8,965 bases of DNA from Propionibacteriaceae bacterium UBA5174 (GTDB lineage: Bacteria; Actinomycetota; Actinomycetes; Propionibacteriales; Propionibacteriaceae), in contig DHWU01000031.1 of the NCBI GenBank assembly GCA_002413345.1, positions 457 through 9,421 on the forward strand, written 5' to 3'. Numbering within the stretch: the stretch's first letter is position 1; the number at the start of each line of letters is the position of its first letter. Under the pieces are notes generated by a model. The model worked only from the letters and a program-made list of their open reading frames with translations. It made no database searches and was not told the DNA's origin. Of the stretch, positions 1 to 6,392 are shown piece by piece. The position numbers and the translations under genes were made by a program.

Positions 1-916
1 TGTTGATGGTGTTGGCGAAGGTGTGGACGCTCTCGTTGAACGAGGTGTTCCACTGCATCGCAACTTCCAAGCTCATCTTCTGTTCGGCAGCGGCAGCGTC
101 GATCGCGATCACCGAAGAGTTGATGGTCTCCTTGTTCCCGATCAAATACTTCACATAGTCGATCAGGCCGTCGGCGTACTGGAAGGTCTGCTCACGCTGA
201 GTGCTGACCTCGGCGTCCTCGTCGTCTGGGTCAACGTTGGCGGTGCGACGGTCGGCGATGGTGATTTTCAAACCCTTGTTCAAGAACGCCATCTCGCGAA
301 AGCGGGTGACCAAGGTGTCGTAGGAATAGCTCGTGGTCTCAAAAATCGTCGGGCTGGCATAGAAGGTAACGGTGGTTCCGGTGTCGTCCACCTTCTCCAA
401 CTGCTCCAAGGTGTCGACCGGGTCACCCAAGGTGAAGGCCTGGCGCCAGTGGTAGCCGTCGCGGTGCACATCAACAATCAGTGAATCGGACAAGGCGTTC
501 ACCACAGAGACGCCAACACCATGCAGACCACCGGAGACCTTGTAGCCACCATCGCCGAACTTGCCGCCGGCGTGCAGCATCGTCAGCGCCACGGTGAGTG
601 CAGAGATCTTCTCCTTGGGGTGTTCTTTCACCGGAATGCCGCGACCGTTATCGATCACTCGGATTCCGTCACCATCGAGCAACTCCACCAAGATCGCATC
701 GCAGTAGCCAGCTAGGGCTTCATCGACTGCGTTGTCGACCACTTCGTAGACCAGGTGATGCAGACCGCGTTCGCCGGTGGACCCGATATACATACCGGGT
801 CGCTTCCGTACGGCTTCCAATCCTTCCAGGACGGTGATCGCCGAGGCGTCATAGTTACCTTCGGCCACTTTCGCGGCGTCGGTGGCGGACAAGGTGACGC
901 TGGGGTCCTCGGTCAC
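1..916 (-). CDS. gyrB: DNA gyrase subunit B, 5' part (runs off the left edge)
   Basis: GyrB is the ATPase subunit of the A2B2 type II topoisomerase that introduces negative supercoils ahead of replication forks. About 305 N-terminal residues are visible, under half of a usual 650-800 residue GyrB. The GHKL ATPase fold is clear: YEVVDNAVDEA with catalytic Glu58 and Asn62, then VIDNGRGIPV (residues 87-96), then the ATP lid GGLHGVGVSVVNALS (129-143), followed by the start of the transducer domain. The start is GTG at 916-914, with a strong Shine-Dalgarno GAGGGGA 6 nt upstream; no ATG fits the conserved N-terminus. In most actinobacteria gyrB directly follows dciA. Here a small plus-strand gene and about 300 bp of non-coding DNA intervene, so gyrB probably has its own promoter. 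No frameshift or missing key residue is seen. Confidence 0.97.
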   Translation of the reverse strand, partial: MTEDPSVTLSATDAAKVAEGNYDASAITVLEGLEAVRKRPGMYIGSTGERGLHHLVYEVVDNAVDEALAGYCDAILVELLDGDGIRVIDNGRGIPVKEHPKEKISALTVALTMLHAGGKFGDGGYKVSGGLHGVGVSVVNALSDSLIVDVHRDGYHWRQAFTLGDPVDTLEQLEKVDDTGTTVTFYASPTIFETTSYSYDTLVTRFREMAFLNKGLKITIADRRTANVDPDDEDAEVSTQREQTFQYADGLIDYVKYLIGNKETINSSVIAIDAAAAEQKMSLEVAMQWNTSFNESVHTFANTIN

Positions 917-985
917 TTGTTTTCCCCTCAAACGTAAGAATGGCCACCGAAGTCGCAGACTCGGCGGCTCAGACAGGAACAGGGC

Positions 986-991
986 CATGTT
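986..991 (-). promoter_or_regulatory. Candidate gyrB -10 box
   Basis: TAACAT on the minus strand matches the TANNNT -10 pattern and lies about 70 bp upstream of the gyrB GTG. The region about 17 bp further upstream (CGGATC) does not resemble TTGACA. The call rests on one short motif only. Confidence 0.25.
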
Positions 992-1086
992 ACTCGATCA
1001 TGGGCATCGATCCGGGCACCTGAGACCCAAAATCGGCCTTAGTTAGCCTTTCAAGCCACTGTGTAGCCGCTGCCAGGGGCCAGCGC

Positions 1087-1335
1087 ATGGGCGGATACGG
1101 ACCTTGGGGCCCTGTCGCGCCAAATCCGCCCCGCACCCTGGATGACCCCGAAACTACTTACCGAGATTGGCCCCCAATGGGTGACTGCGCCGACGGTGCC
1201 GCACTACTTACCATCAAAGAGTGGTTAGATCGCCGATCCGTGGGATCAGGGCAGAGTCGGTTTCCTCAACTGAGAAACCGGCCGCTCGGCGCGCCATTGT
1301 TGAACCCAAACCACCGGCGCCAGCGCCCGTGGTGA
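1087..1335 (+). other. Possible N-terminal coding frame or frameshifted extension of the small membrane gene
   Basis: An 82-codon frame opens with ATG at 1087, preceded by AGGGG at a good distance (7 nt). Its first about 50 residues are Gly/Pro-rich and then acidic (for example TLDDPETTYRDWPP) and read like protein. After about 1240 its product becomes Arg/Pro-rich, while the frame starting at 1221 becomes the more protein-like one. One explanation is a single gene of about 125 codons with a -1 (or +2) shift, real or from sequencing, near 1220-1260. The other is that this frame is noise overlapping the small membrane gene. I recognise no family. Confidence 0.22.
1153..1212 (+). repeat. 10-bp direct repeat ACTACTTACC (two copies)
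   Basis: Copies at 1153-1162 and 1203-1212 are identical and their starts lie exactly 50 bp apart. The second copy ends 8 bp before the GTG of the small membrane gene and overlaps its possible -10 box TACCAT (1209-1214). The repeat could be an operator pair or coincidence. Confidence 0.4.
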
Positions 1336-1469
1336 TCGACGAAATGGCCGTCCCAGTTTTCGGAGCGGCCGAACGCCAATTGGTGTTCGCCTATCTGGCT
1401 ACCGGGATCGTGGTGTTGTTCATGATTGTCGCGCTGCCCGCTTTGCTCGGCATGGTGCGCAACTTCTGA
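1221..1469 (+). CDS. Small single-pass membrane protein of unknown function
   Basis: This 82-residue product has a basic N-terminus, then a Pro/Ala-rich stretch (EPKPPAPAPVV, residues 28-38), then a hydrophobic segment of about 25 residues (54-78) typical of one transmembrane helix, and ends MVRNF. I do not recognise the family. The GTG at 1221 has no Shine-Dalgarno, but TACCAT ends 6 nt before it, the arrangement of leaderless transcripts common in actinobacteria. An internal ATG at 1344 would give a 41-residue product keeping the helix. The gene converges on dciA with 8 bp between stop codons and no visible terminator. It may instead be the 3' part of a longer gene beginning at 1087 if a frameshift lies between. 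Codon choice in the helix (GCG, CTG, GTG, ATC) suits a real gene. Confidence 0.5.
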   Translation: MVRSPIRGIRAESVSSTEKPAARRAIVEPKPPAPAPVVIDEMAVPVFGAAERQLVFAYLATGIVVLFMIVALPALLGMVRNF

Positions 1470-1477
1470 TCGGTCGT

Positions 1478-1984
1478 CTAGCCGTAGGTATCGCGGGGTC
1501 CGCGGCCAGCCACTGAGCGGCGGCCCTTCTTCCAGTTTGGTGCCGCCGGTCCAACCACGGCCACCCTGGTCACCGACCCTTGACCGAGCGCTTCATTGAG
1601 AACGGCCACCAACTGCGGGGCCATCGTGCGCAGGGACGCCGCCCAGGTGGATGACTCTGCGCGAACCGTCAGCACACCATCAGCGAAATGTTCCGGCTCG
1701 CAGTGCGCGGCATTCACCGGCCCGACCAATGTGGTCCAACGGTTTAAGAGTTGATGCACGTTGAGGTCCTTGGTCCAACCCTGCGCGTCCATTACTTCGC
1801 CGAGTAGTTCACCGATTGGAGTCGGTCCGTCAGTTGATGGAGTCGACTTTGTCTTGCGCCGCGGCTTCGGGGACGCCCCACGCGCAGCCCGGGCGATCTG
1901 TTTGGCCAGATCAAATCCGCGCGGGTCGTGTTCGGGGGAGTCACTCACCCTGCAATCTTCGCAGAGGTCGCCAGCGTTCGACAC
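1478..1984 (-). CDS. dciA: DciA family (DUF721) replicative helicase loader
   Basis: DciA proteins bind and help load the replicative helicase DnaB in bacteria lacking DnaC/DnaI; the mycobacterial homologue sits beside recF and gyrB. The 168-residue product has a polar, basic N-terminal tail (to about residue 50), then the DUF721 core (about 55-145) containing PIGELLGEVMDAQGW, LLNRWTTLVGP and LRTMAPQLVAVLNEAL. It ends in RGPRDTYG, the C-terminal signature of actinobacterial members. I chose the GTG at 1984 because GGAGAT lies about 7 nt upstream. A second GTG at 1948, giving a protein starting VSDSPEHDPRGFDLA, is a real alternative, since it would drop an N-terminal stretch with two cysteines (CEDC). 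Unlike the usual order, a secreted-protein gene separates dciA from recF, so dciA needs its own promoter in 1985-2065. Confidence 0.9.
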   Translation of the reverse strand: MSNAGDLCEDCRVSDSPEHDPRGFDLAKQIARAARGASPKPRRKTKSTPSTDGPTPIGELLGEVMDAQGWTKDLNVHQLLNRWTTLVGPVNAAHCEPEHFADGVLTVRAESSTWAASLRTMAPQLVAVLNEALGQGSVTRVAVVGPAAPNWKKGRRSVAGRGPRDTYG

Positions 1985-2021
1985 CGCCGCATCTCCAACA
2001 TATTCGCGGCAGAAATGGTTC

Positions 2022-2027
2022 TATGTT
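2022..2027 (+). promoter_or_regulatory. Candidate -10 box for the secreted Ig-like gene
   Basis: TATGTT on the plus strand fits TANNNT and lies about 40 bp upstream of the ATG at 2066, in the 81-bp gap between divergent dciA and the secreted gene. The -35 position shows CATATT, a weak match. The same gap must also promote dciA; on the minus strand TTGACC (2057-2052) could be its -35, with only a poor -10 behind it. Confidence 0.3.
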
Positions 2028-2065
2028 CAAGTCACACTTACCCATCTGAAAGGTCAACGACGATC

Positions 2066-2938
2066 ATGCGGGTTTCACGAATAGTCGCCACCATCGCCGC
2101 GACAGCGGTCGCGCTAGCGATTCCAATTGGCCAGGCCCAGGCAACCCCGGCCGTCCAAGTGGAGTACTCAACGTCGTGTGGACGAGTCACGGCGATCTCC
2201 AGCTCAACCGAACAAGTTTCGGTCTACTACGGCCCCTCAGCATTGTCGACCGATCTCGCGGCCGCCGATGGGACGTTGGTGCTTGGGCAATCTGAGGTCG
2301 GCACCATCGCCACCACAAAGTCCACCCTCTACGTAACCGCCCATCCCTTCGGCAGCACGCCTACTGAATGGACCGTCAAGGCACTGACCGTTCCGCAGAA
2401 CTGCACCTCGTCCCACCCGAAGATCACCATCAGCGGCACCACGCGGGTGGGAAGAACCCTCAAAGCTAATCTCGGAAACTGGGCACCAAAACCCCTCTTC
2501 TTGACCTACACCTGGTATCGCTCAGGCAAGGTGATCGCTGGGGCACAAAACTCGACCTACAAGCTCACCTCAGCTGACAAGGGGAAACACGTCAAGGTGA
2601 AAGCTAACGCCACCTTCGTCGGGTACAAGAGCGTCAGTAGTACCTCGAAGTCGACCACGGCGGTCAAGGTCGGCTTTCTCAAGACCAGCACCCCCAAGAT
2701 CAACAACTACGAGTGGGAAGCTACGGCCAAGCCGGGTTCGTGGACACCAACTCCGGTGAAGTTCGCGTACCAGTGGTACGTCGGCACCAAGAGGATCAAG
2801 GGTGCAACCAAGGTCAACTTCGGTATTCCGACGTCATATATCGGCAAGCGGATCAAGGTTCGAGTGACCGGCAAGAAGAGCGGGTACACGACAGTGGTTC
2901 GCTATTCGAAGTCCATCCTGATCACGGCATCTGCCTGA
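2066..2938 (+). CDS. Secreted protein with two Ig-like repeats, function unknown
   Basis: This 290-residue product begins with a classic Sec signal peptide (basic MRVSR, hydrophobic core, cleavage after AQA at residue 26). Residues 27-113 form a first domain with its only two mature cysteines, Cys38 and Cys113, plausibly a disulfide. Two related tandem repeats follow (about 117-202 and 203-290), each with a (N/S)W.P.P segment, a Y.WY core, an internal AGA or KGA turn, and an HVKVKA or IKVRVT strand followed by a GY motif. Such repeats recur in actinobacterial cell-surface and exported proteins, usually beside an enzyme or binding domain; no catalytic domain is present. The protein is lysine-rich and has no LPXTG anchor or C-terminal helix, so it is probably released or held by charge. 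I chose ATG 2066 because the signal peptide starts there, although AAGG is 12 nt away. The gene interrupts recF-dciA and faces the opposite way. Confidence 0.85.
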   Translation: MRVSRIVATIAATAVALAIPIGQAQATPAVQVEYSTSCGRVTAISSSTEQVSVYYGPSALSTDLAAADGTLVLGQSEVGTIATTKSTLYVTAHPFGSTPTEWTVKALTVPQNCTSSHPKITISGTTRVGRTLKANLGNWAPKPLFLTYTWYRSGKVIAGAQNSTYKLTSADKGKHVKVKANATFVGYKSVSSTSKSTTAVKVGFLKTSTPKINNYEWEATAKPGSWTPTPVKFAYQWYVGTKRIKGATKVNFGIPTSYIGKRIKVRVTGKKSGYTTVVRYSKSILITASA

Positions 2939-2950
2939 AGACCCCGTCTG

Positions 2951-2986
2951 GTTGCAGGCCCGCTCAGAACTGAGCGGGCCTGCAAC
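2951..2986. terminator. Perfect 17-bp inverted repeat, likely bidirectional terminator
   Basis: Arms 2951-2967 and 2970-2986 are fully complementary (GTTGCAGGCCCGCTCAG and its reverse complement) around a 2-nt centre, which folds as about 15 bp with a 6-nt loop. It lies between the stop codons of two convergent genes, the secreted gene (2938) and recF (2990). Neither side has a T-run, so it would be a U-tract-free hairpin, as often proposed for actinobacteria, rather than a canonical intrinsic terminator. Confidence 0.75.
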
Positions 2987-2989
2987 AAT

Positions 2990-4132
2990 TCAAGTCACGA
3001 CCGCCGGTTCGACCGAACCCGCGCTAACCGCGAAGTGCTGCCCACTCAGTGATGGCGGCACATCGGCAGCAACAGCGGCAGTGATCAGCACCTGTTCGGC
3101 CACTCTCACCAATCCGGCCAGCCGATCCCGACGGGTCTCGTCCAGTTCGGCAAACACGTCATCGAGGATCAGCACTGGCTCAATACCGTCCGATCGCAAT
3201 AGGGCGAAGGCCGCCAAACGCAGGGCCAACGCGAACGACCACGACTCACCGTGGGAGGCGTAGCCTTTTGCTGGCAACTCACCCAAGCCCAAGACAATGT
3301 CGTCACGGTGGGGACCGACCAGGCACTGGCCGCGGGCAACCTCTTCACCACGACGCTGCAACATTCGCTCAGTCAGCACTGTGGAAAGCTCAGCAACGCT
3401 CAAATCAGCGCTGAGCTCGGTGCTGGATTTGTAGTCCGCGGTTGCCAGATTGTTGGTCGGGGCAATATCTGCGTAAGCGGCTGCCAACAGTGGCTGCAAA
3501 TCCAGCAACGTTGCCAGGCGGGCAGCAACGATCTCGGCACCGAACCCAGCCAATTGGGAATCCCAAACATCCAGCGTTGCCGCTACGTCTGCACTCACTG
3601 CCCGGGAGCCACGTCCCGACAAGGACTTCAACAAGGTGGATCGTTGCCGCAACACCCGGTCGTAGTCAGCCCGGACTCCGGCCAAACGCGGCCAGCGAGA
3701 GAGAATCAATTCATCGATGAACCGGCGCCGATCACTCGGCTCACCTTTGACGAAATCCAAGTCTTCTGGGGAAAACAACACCACCCGCAGCGCACCAAGC
3801 AGATCTCGGGAACGCCGCAGGGGAGCGCGGTTGAGGCTGGCTTTGTTCGCCTTTCCAGCGATTAGTTCAACCTCCAACAAGAGGCTTCGATCATCATCGC
3901 AGCCAGCTTGCACTCTGGCTCGCACCAAAGCCCGCTGGGCGCCAGCCCGAATCAGCGGAGTCTCACTGGCAACTCGGTGTGATCCGAGAGTGGCCAAATA
4001 CTCCACCGCCTCCACCAGGTTGGTCTTACCCTGCCCGTTGGCCCCGGTGAAGACCGTTACCCCCGTGGACAACGGCAACTCGACCAACGAGTAAGAGCGA
4101 AAATCGGCCAAGCTGAGGTGGGTTACGAACAT
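2990..4132 (-). CDS. recF: DNA replication and repair protein RecF
   Basis: RecF is an SMC-like ATPase that binds DNA at gap junctions and, with RecO and RecR, helps load RecA onto SSB-coated single-stranded DNA. The 380-residue protein is of normal length. It has Walker A GANGQGKT (residues 30-37) behind the usual N-terminal strand LADFRSY, the ABC signature region SHGESWSFALALRLA (from about 293), and Walker B LILDDVFAELD (about 321-331) with the acidic pair Asp324/Asp325. The ATG at 4132 gives the expected N-terminus, but only a weak purine-rich Shine-Dalgarno precedes it. It lies 51 bp downstream of dnaN on the same strand and is probably cotranscribed with it. No gnd-like gene sits between the two, as it does in some actinobacteria. 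Confidence 0.97.
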   Translation of the reverse strand: MFVTHLSLADFRSYSLVELPLSTGVTVFTGANGQGKTNLVEAVEYLATLGSHRVASETPLIRAGAQRALVRARVQAGCDDDRSLLLEVELIAGKANKASLNRAPLRRSRDLLGALRVVLFSPEDLDFVKGEPSDRRRFIDELILSRWPRLAGVRADYDRVLRQRSTLLKSLSGRGSRAVSADVAATLDVWDSQLAGFGAEIVAARLATLLDLQPLLAAAYADIAPTNNLATADYKSSTELSADLSVAELSTVLTERMLQRRGEEVARGQCLVGPHRDDIVLGLGELPAKGYASHGESWSFALALRLAAFALLRSDGIEPVLILDDVFAELDETRRDRLAGLVRVAEQVLITAAVAADVPPSLSGQHFAVSAGSVEPAVVT

Positions 4133-4176
4133 GGGCCAATGCCGCCAGTCTTCACAGCTTTAGCCAGATAACCGAT

Positions 4177-4195
4177 CTGCCGGTCAGGCCGGCAG
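4177..4195 (-). repeat. Hairpin at the dnaN stop codon
   Basis: CTGCCGG (4177-4183) and CCGGCAG (4189-4195) form a 7-bp GC-rich stem with a 5-nt loop that includes the dnaN TGA. No T-run follows on the minus strand. It may tune read-through from dnaN into recF or protect the mRNA 3' end; it may also be chance in GC-rich DNA. Confidence 0.35.
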
Positions 4196-5341
4196 CCGCA
4201 TCAACATGATCACATGGCGATAATCGCCGATCGGCTCACCATCAGCTTCGGCCAGACCCATCAGCAGACAAGGCTTTCCCGGCGCAGTGAAGGAGAACTG
4301 GACGTAGGGAGCGTCCAGGGCGGCCAACGCATCGGAAAGGTAATGCGGGTTGAACCCGGCCGCTGTCATGGCCAAGCCACCGCCAGTGACGTCAACGACT
4401 TCGGCCTCCAACGCTTCCACCGCCTGGGCTTGGTCGCCAGTGGCAGCCTCCAGGGTGATTGAGCCGTCGGCCAACAACATCCGTAGCGAAGTATTGCGCT
4501 CAGCAACCAACGCCACCCGCTTCACTGCGGCCATCACGTCCGCAGTGTTTGCCCGCACAGTCACGGCAGGTTGAACGGTCATCAAGTGGCGAACCTTGGG
4601 GAACTCGCCGTCCAATAGCCGAGTGGTGATCTGGCGCATCCCAGCCGTTCCAGTTCCTTCGAACCCGATCAGGCCATCACCAGTGGTCGCACTGGACAAG
4701 CTGACCGTTACCGACTCGCCAGCAGTCATCGACTTAGCGGTCTCTGCCAACACTCGCGCCGGTACCAGAGCCGCACCTTCGGCCTTGCCTTGCGGGTTCC
4801 AATCAAGCTCTTTCAGTGCCATCCGGTAACGGTCGGTGGCCAACAACGACAACGAATCGGCCTCAATTTCCATCCGAACGCCGGTGAACACCGGCAGCAA
4901 ATCGTCTCGCCCAGCGGCAACCACAACCTGAGAGACCGCCCGAGCGAATTCCTCACTCGGGATTACCCCGGTGGCCTCGGGCATCTCCGGTAGTGCTGGG
5001 TAGTCGGCGACCGGGAGAGTCTGCAAGGTGAACCGGGCAGTGCCACACACCAGCTCCATCCGAGTCTCATCAGAGGTGATGTCCACCGTCTTGTTCGGAA
5101 GTGACCGCGCAATATCGGCCAGTAGCCGTCCCGACACCAGCGCGACGCCTTCATCACTGACCTGGGCAGACACGGTGATCTGAGCTGAAGTCTCGTAGTC
5201 GAAGCTGCTCATCACCACCTGATTGCCCGAAGCCTTCACCAACAGGCCAGCCAGAATCGGGACGCTGGGACGCGTCGGCAGACTGCGGGCCGCCCACTGC
5301 ACGGCCTCAGCAAGGACGTCACGCTCAAGACGGATCTTCAC
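4184..5341 (-). CDS. dnaN: DNA polymerase III beta subunit (sliding clamp)
   Basis: DnaN forms the dimeric ring that tethers DNA polymerase III and other partners to DNA. The 385-residue length and three-part fold fit. The N-terminus MKIRLERDVLAEAVQWAARSL, the segment RPSVPILAGLLV, the motif LLATDRYRMAL in the middle domain, and the C-terminal YRHVIMLMRLPA that forms part of the partner-binding pocket are all diagnostic. The start is GTG at 5341-5339, with AAGGGG about 6 nt upstream. In most actinobacteria dnaN is the next gene after dnaA, across oriC. Here a divergent thiamine operon lies between, so the gene reads away from thiM from its own promoter. No defect is seen. Confidence 0.98.
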   Translation of the reverse strand: MKIRLERDVLAEAVQWAARSLPTRPSVPILAGLLVKASGNQVVMSSFDYETSAQITVSAQVSDEGVALVSGRLLADIARSLPNKTVDITSDETRMELVCGTARFTLQTLPVADYPALPEMPEATGVIPSEEFARAVSQVVVAAGRDDLLPVFTGVRMEIEADSLSLLATDRYRMALKELDWNPQGKAEGAALVPARVLAETAKSMTAGESVTVSLSSATTGDGLIGFEGTGTAGMRQITTRLLDGEFPKVRHLMTVQPAVTVRANTADVMAAVKRVALVAERNTSLRMLLADGSITLEAATGDQAQAVEALEAEVVDVTGGGLAMTAAGFNPHYLSDALAALDAPYVQFSFTAPGKPCLLMGLAEADGEPIGDYRHVIMLMRLPA

Positions 5342-5375
5342 TATTGCCCCTTAGAAATGACACAAGTCTCGGTTG

Positions 5376-5381
5376 ATCATA
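5376..5381 (-). promoter_or_regulatory. Likely dnaN -10 box
   Basis: TATGAT on the minus strand is one base from consensus TATAAT and lies about 35 bp before the dnaN GTG, leaving a short leader with the AAGGGG Shine-Dalgarno. The -35 region is poor. I found no DnaA box of 7/9 or better between this promoter and the thiM promoter, in contrast to the region next to dnaA. Confidence 0.5.
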
Positions 5382-5431
5382 TCGACGCAGACCCGATGCT
5401 TGGGCCGTCCTCGTTTCGAGCGCGCCGCGCC

Positions 5432-5449
5432 ACGACGGCACAGCGTCGT
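5432..5449. repeat. Dyad ACGACG-N6-CGTCGT in the dnaN/thiM divergent region
   Basis: A perfect 6-bp inverted repeat with a 6-bp spacer sits just upstream of the candidate thiM -10 box and about 50 bp behind the dnaN -10 box. The geometry suits a dimeric regulator, but no known operator is recognised and chance is possible. Confidence 0.3.
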
Positions 5450-5452
5450 TTC

Positions 5453-5458
5453 TACCGT
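5453..5458 (+). promoter_or_regulatory. Candidate thiM operon -10 box
   Basis: TACCGT fits TANNNT and would start transcription at about 5464-5466, just upstream of the riboswitch and of the complementary segment at 5464-5470. No clear -35 is present. Confidence 0.3.
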
Positions 5459-5463
5459 TTGTA

Positions 5464-5498
5464 ACCCCGTTTGCCTAAAGTGTGCCCAGACACGGGGT
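5464..5498 (+). promoter_or_regulatory. Possible anti-aptamer pairing upstream of the TPP riboswitch
   Basis: ACCCCGT (5464-5470) is perfectly complementary to ACGGGGT (5492-5498), the segment that forms the 5' strand of aptamer helix P2. The two pairings exclude each other, so this could be the ligand-free fold that opens the aptamer and exposes the Shine-Dalgarno. Seven base pairs across a 21-nt loop is suggestive, not proven. Confidence 0.4.
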
Positions 5499-5567
5499 GC
5501 TGGCAGTGGGCCAGCTGAGATCAGACCCGTCGAACCTGCCTCGGTAGTCCGAGCGAAGGGAATGTCC
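5486..5567 (+). ncRNA. TPP riboswitch (THI element) controlling thiMED
   Basis: The conserved thi-box blocks appear in order: ACACGGGGTGC (5490-5500), a P3-like hairpin GCTGGC/GCCAGC (5499-5504 with 5510-5515), CTGAGA (5515-5520), ACCC (5525-5528), GAACCTG (5532-5538), a hairpin CTCGG/CCGAG (5540-5544 with 5549-5553), and GCGAAGGGA (5554-5561). Helix P2 is ACGGG (5492-5496) with CCCGT (5526-5530). A short P1 can form from GAC (5489-5491) with GTC (5564-5566). The element ends directly at the thiM start. GAAGGG (5555-5560), part of the aptamer's conserved 3' end, is also the thiM Shine-Dalgarno, so TPP binding should hide the ribosome site directly. No terminator hairpin lies between aptamer and gene, so control is probably translational. 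Confidence 0.94.
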
Positions 5568-6392
5568 ATGTCAACGAACCCATTTGAGAACGAAACTGCT
5601 CTGGCTGAACACTGCGCCCAGCTGCTGTCTGAACTGCGCACCGCTCACCCCTTGGTTCAGTGCCTCACCAACCATGTGGTGAGCGGATTCACCGCCAACG
5701 TGTTGCTGTCGCTGGGAGCAGCTCCGGCGATGGTGGATATCCCGATCGAATCAGGCATGTTTGCCGGTGTCGCTTCCGGCGTGCTGATCAACATCGGAAC
5801 CTTAGCTGGTGAACAGGCCGCGGCGATGCGTGAAGCGGCGACCGCTGCCTGTGGCACAACCCCTTGGGTTCTCGACCCGGTGGCAGTTGGCGCGTTGCCG
5901 GTGCGCACCGCACTTGCGGCGGAGTTGTTGATTCAACGTCCAAATATCGTCCGTGGCAATGCTTCGGAGATTTTGGCCGTTTCTGGGGCCGGGGTTGGGG
6001 GTCGAGGTGTGGACACCAACGCCTCAGTCAACGCTGCGGCCACGGCCGCAGCGCAATTGGCCCAACAGGTTGGTGGTGCGGTCGCTGTTTCGGGACCGGT
6101 TGACCTGATCACCGATGGCAATGCCACCGTTCGGGTGAGCAACGGTCACGAGATGTTGACTGTGGTGACCGGAGCAGGCTGCGCGCTGGGCGCGGTGATG
6201 GCTGCCTTCGCCGGACTCTGCGGTAATCCACTGCTGGCCGCGACCGCCGCCAGCACCGTGTACGGCATCGCCGCCGAAAAGGCCATCACCACCGCACGTG
6301 GTCCTGGCTCATTCGCCGTGGCCCTACTGGACGCCCTGGCTGCCGTCCAGCCCGGTGAGGTTTTGAACAAGGCGAGATTGGAGTTGGCGTGA
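5568..6392 (+). CDS. thiM: Hydroxyethylthiazole kinase
   Basis: ThiM phosphorylates 4-methyl-5-(2-hydroxyethyl)thiazole, salvaging the thiazole half of thiamine. The 274-residue product matches the family's length. Visible motifs are QCLTNHVVSGFTANVLLSLG (residues 31-50), GVLINIGTL (71-79), DPVAVG (103-108), GNASEI (130-135) and the phosphate-binding TGAGCALGA (201-209) with the conserved Cys205. ATG 5568 is preferred because GAAGGG ends 7 nt before it; the in-frame ATG at 5562 touches that Shine-Dalgarno. The reading frame is open further upstream, but that part is the riboswitch. First gene of the operon; it overlaps thiE. Confidence 0.95.
   Translation: MSTNPFENETALAEHCAQLLSELRTAHPLVQCLTNHVVSGFTANVLLSLGAAPAMVDIPIESGMFAGVASGVLINIGTLAGEQAAAMREAATAACGTTPWVLDPVAVGALPVRTALAAELLIQRPNIVRGNASEILAVSGAGVGGRGVDTNASVNAAATAAAQLAQQVGGAVAVSGPVDLITDGNATVRVSNGHEMLTVVTGAGCALGAVMAAFAGLCGNPLLAATAASTVYGIAAEKAITTARGPGSFAVALLDALAAVQPGEVLNKARLELA

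Larger units (their letters stand above)
917..1220. other. Intergenic region upstream of gyrB
   Basis: About 300 bp separate the gyrB start from the small plus-strand gene. It must carry the gyrB leader and probably its promoter. On the minus strand TAACAT (991-986) fits an actinobacterial TANNNT -10 box, but no convincing -35 is spaced before it. A 10-bp direct repeat ACTACTTACC occurs at 1153-1162 and 1203-1212. A plus-strand frame beginning at 1087 crosses the right part of this region and is listed separately. I see no tRNA, no clear terminator and no mobile-element end here. Confidence 0.5.

Noticed and set aside
23..484. Plus-strand open frame over gyrB
   Set aside because: It lies opposite the clearly conserved GyrB ATPase sequence; it is an antisense shadow.
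1041..1058. DtxR/IdeR-like iron box (AGGCTAACTAA on the minus strand)
   Set aside because: Only half of the 19-bp consensus matches and one base is missing; no iron-related gene is nearby.
1928..2065. Upstream extension of the secreted Ig-like protein
   Set aside because: It would bury a clean signal peptide starting at 2066 and overlap the dciA start and leader.
3251..3865. Plus-strand open frame of about 200 codons over recF
   Set aside because: Antisense to conserved RecF, low-complexity Gln/Arg-rich product, no family match.
5373..5567. N-terminal extension of ThiM
   Set aside because: The extension is the promoter and TPP riboswitch read as codons; the Shine-Dalgarno places the start at 5568.
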